Of a DNA stretch of 7,534 nucleotides, positions 5,906 to 7,534 are shown one piece after another. The DNA is from UBA2040 sp002332715 (GTDB lineage Bacteria > Bacteroidota > Bacteroidia > Flavobacteriales_D > Crocinitomicaceae): positions 1-7,534 of the forward strand of contig JAQWUF010000135.1 in NCBI GenBank assembly GCA_029242295.1. The letters are read 5' to 3'. The notes beneath the pieces were generated by a model. It saw only the letters and a program-made list of their open reading frames with translations, had not been told where the DNA came from and made no database searches. Within the stretch, counting starts at the first letter, position 1. Each line of letters starts with the position of its first letter. The position numbers and the translations under genes are program-made.

Positions 5906-6288
5906 TCCGATTTGAAAATTTTAAAGCCTAGAATTATCCATCCGATAATTAAAACGGAACCACCAAGTGGTGTAATTGGACCCAGGAATTTAAGCGACAT
6001 TCCAAAAACTTCTTGCAAGGCCAATCCATAAATTGAAAAAGAGAAAAGTAGTGTTCCAATAATTATGAGGTTGACAGGAAGTCGATTACCAAAAGTCGAT
6101 TTTTCGGTAAGTAAAGCAAGTGCTAAAAGCGCCAAGCCGTGATACATCTGATAGCGAACACCTGTCTCAAAAGAAACCAACCTTTCTGCGGAGATTCTTT
6201 CCTTCAAAGCGTGGGCTCCAAAGGCTCCGAGAATAATCGCAACGGCAATAAAAGCAATTGCCCAAAGAAGAATTCTTTTTTGTGTCAT
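5902..6288 (-). CDS. DUF423 family small membrane protein
   Basis: Integral inner-membrane protein of 128 residues with about four transmembrane helices (approximately 8-28, 47-61, 71-91 and 102-123). Family signatures are GAFGAHAL (21-28), RYQMYHGLALL (45-55) and GPITPLGG (103-110), as in the YwdK/YgdD group. The function is unknown. I take the ATG at 6288. It gives MTQKRILLWA, the usual short N-terminus before the first helix, and it overlaps the upstream stop as ATGA. The in-frame ATG at 6330 would add 14 residues unlike the family and would lie inside the upstream gene. Downstream, its own stop overlaps the hydrolase ATG in the same four-base way. It is therefore the middle gene of a coupled set; there is no known link between DUF423 and its neighbours. 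Confidence 0.93.
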   Translation of the reverse strand: MTQKRILLWAIAFIAVAIILGAFGAHALKERISAERLVSFETGVRYQMYHGLALLALALLTEKSTFGNRLPVNLIIIGTLLFSFSIYGLALQEVFGMSLKFLGPITPLGGSVLIIGWIILGFKIFKSE

Positions 6289-7534
6289 TTCGTTTTTAAA
6301 GATAAGGTGAAATCCAAAACACTCGACCATCCTTTCCAGATTCCGTGATCGGTTATCGTTTCGTTATGCCATAGAAAAATGAAATCGCCACCGAATTTTT
6401 CCACTTCTTGAAGCAATTTTTCAATTCTGTTTTTCGCTTCGGTAGTTGAAAGTTTCAGATACTCGTTTAATGATCCATCCATGTATGCAAAAGGTCGAAT
6501 TAACAATTTCGTTTTTTCGTTTTTTGACAAATCAAACCAATGGAAAGAGCGAGCTGTACCATTTCTAAAACCAATTTGATCGGCAAATCCCATGGTGAAA
6601 TCTTCGTTTATTTCGTTATGTAAAAGCGCATGAAAGGTTTCTGGGAAACGAAGTTTTAAAAAGTGTTGTCTTGAAGACAAGGTCTTTGAATTCGTAACTT
6701 TTTCCAAACGATTAATCTCTTTTTTTAATAAGTTTGATTCTGAATTAGAGCGATAACTGGGATGAATGCCTATTGAACTATTTATACCTATTTCAGTCAC
6801 CAGACTTTCAATTTCAGGCGTTTCAATGGTGATATTAAAATCCTTTTTTCCGTAATCGCCAACCAACCAAAAAACGTGTGTTGGAAAATTTTTCGCGATT
6901 GACAGAATTTTTTCATACCCGTCGTAGGGATCCTTTAATTTCCCTGTTAACACTTGCGCACGCTCCTTCTGCCGAAATTTATTTCCTTGTACCAAATCCT
7001 TCGCTTTCGATAGTATCTTTCTACTCCCTGTTTTGTAATTGTAAGCAAAGGCATTGTCTATATCAAATGTTGGAATAATCTGCACAGGTGCAACTTGAAA
7101 ATCTAGTTTCTCTTTCGTTTCCTTTTCAATGAATTCAATAAAAGCAACCGCCCATCTATCGCAAATCGTTTGGTCAAGAACTCCATTTTTAAATTGCCAG
7201 CTTTCTGAACCCAAAAACCGACCGTGATCATCCCAAAGGTCGTTTTGGTATTCTTCCATGCGCGTTAAAACAAAGAAAATAGAGGATAAAACATCGATTT
7301 GTTCATCGAAAGTTACGACAACTTGATTTTCCCAGTTACCAGAACCAATATTTCCTGAAAAAATGGAATGTTCGCCTAATATTCGACCAAAACTGCCTGA
7401 TAAATGATGTTTAACACCTTTGCTTTCATCAAAAATATTGAAATCATCGAAGAGTTTATAATCAATTCCTCTTTGTACAAAGATAAAATCGAAGATGTAT
7501 TCCCAGCGCGGTGTTACTTTATCGACGAGGAAGG
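6285..7534 (-). CDS. Polysaccharide deacetylase family protein, 5' end cut by the window
   Basis: The minus-strand frame is open to the right edge, giving 415 residues without a start; only the N-terminus is missing. Reading in from the edge, VDKVTPRWEYIFDFIF, then FDEQIDVLSSLFFVLTRMEEY, is typical of the N-terminal region of the long Bacteroidota deacetylase-like family (DUF7033-type). The catalytic-like half has PTFDIDNAFAY (Asp-Ile-Asp at about 7056-7064, the metal-binding motif-1 position) and GIHPSYRSN (His at about 6762-6764, motif 2). It also has SRQHFLKL, then DFTMGFADQIGFRNGTARS, and a terminal FIFLWHNETITDHG with the motif-5 His. Only one His remains in the motif normally written H(S/T)xxH, so it is a divergent carbohydrate esterase 4 relative. 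Likely role: deacetylation or binding of an envelope or capsule polysaccharide; the substrate is unknown. The Met at 7259 (MEEYQND) is internal, not a start. The stop overlaps the DUF423 ATG. Confidence 0.9.
   Translation of the reverse strand, partial: FLVDKVTPRWEYIFDFIFVQRGIDYKLFDDFNIFDESKGVKHHLSGSFGRILGEHSIFSGNIGSGNWENQVVVTFDEQIDVLSSIFFVLTRMEEYQNDLWDDHGRFLGSESWQFKNGVLDQTICDRWAVAFIEFIEKETKEKLDFQVAPVQIIPTFDIDNAFAYNYKTGSRKILSKAKDLVQGNKFRQKERAQVLTGKLKDPYDGYEKILSIAKNFPTHVFWLVGDYGKKDFNITIETPEIESLVTEIGINSSIGIHPSYRSNSESNLLKKEINRLEKVTNSKTLSSRQHFLKLRFPETFHALLHNEINEDFTMGFADQIGFRNGTARSFHWFDLSKNEKTKLLIRPFAYMDGSLNEYLKLSTTEAKNRIEKLLQEVEKFGGDFIFLWHNETITDHGIWKGWSSVLDFTLSLKTK

Noticed and set aside
6289..6330. 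Upstream ATG at 6330 as the DUF423 start.
   Set aside because: It would add 14 residues atypical for the family and a long overlap with the upstream gene. The ATG at 6288 gives the standard N-terminus and an ATGA overlap.
7257..7259. ATG giving MEEYQND as the start of the deacetylase-like gene.
   Set aside because: The same frame stays open without a stop for another 91 codons to the window edge and encodes family-typical sequence (VDKVTPRWEY, FDEQIDVLSSLF), so this Met is internal.

Overview
The window looks like chromosomal DNA from a member of the Bacteroidota, most likely the order Flavobacteriales. The reasons are low GC content, A-rich start regions without clear Shine-Dalgarno sequences, one TAnnTTTG-type -7 promoter element, and several families typical of that phylum: a DUF5777-like barrel, a DUF547 lipoprotein, a FabI with an SQSPT loop, and the long Bacteroidota-type polysaccharide deacetylase. 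I see no mobile element, CRISPR array, rRNA or tRNA. Coding density is high and no gene-free stretch exceeds about 125 bases.

Layout. (1) On the minus strand, 14-1917, a two-gene unit holds a secreted diheme cytochrome c followed by a secreted beta-barrel protein. The two reading frames overlap by four bases (ATGA). (2) A 123-base divergent gap separates this unit from the plus-strand genes. (3) On the plus strand, 2041-4190, come 5-formyltetrahydrofolate cyclo-ligase, a small secreted protein of unknown family that appears split by a frameshift, and a DUF547 lipoprotein. (4) A strong bidirectional terminator hairpin lies between the convergent DUF547 and fabI genes. (5) On the minus strand, 4266-5078, is fabI, apparently with its own promoter. 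(6) On the minus strand, 5126-7534, three genes are joined by two four-base ATGA overlaps: a polysaccharide deacetylase family protein running off the right edge, a DUF423 membrane protein, and a PhnP-like metallo-beta-lactamase fold hydrolase.

How the genes fit together. Most of the window is housekeeping: folate one-carbon metabolism, fatty acid elongation and envelope functions. The most interesting parts are the cytochrome/barrel pair and the broken secreted gene. The cytochrome has a TsdA/SoxA-like arrangement in which a non-motif cysteine may ligate the first heme. The small secreted gene stops at 3049 but has a convincing coding continuation to 3210 in the -1 frame. I did not find evidence of a wholly new defence or mobile system.
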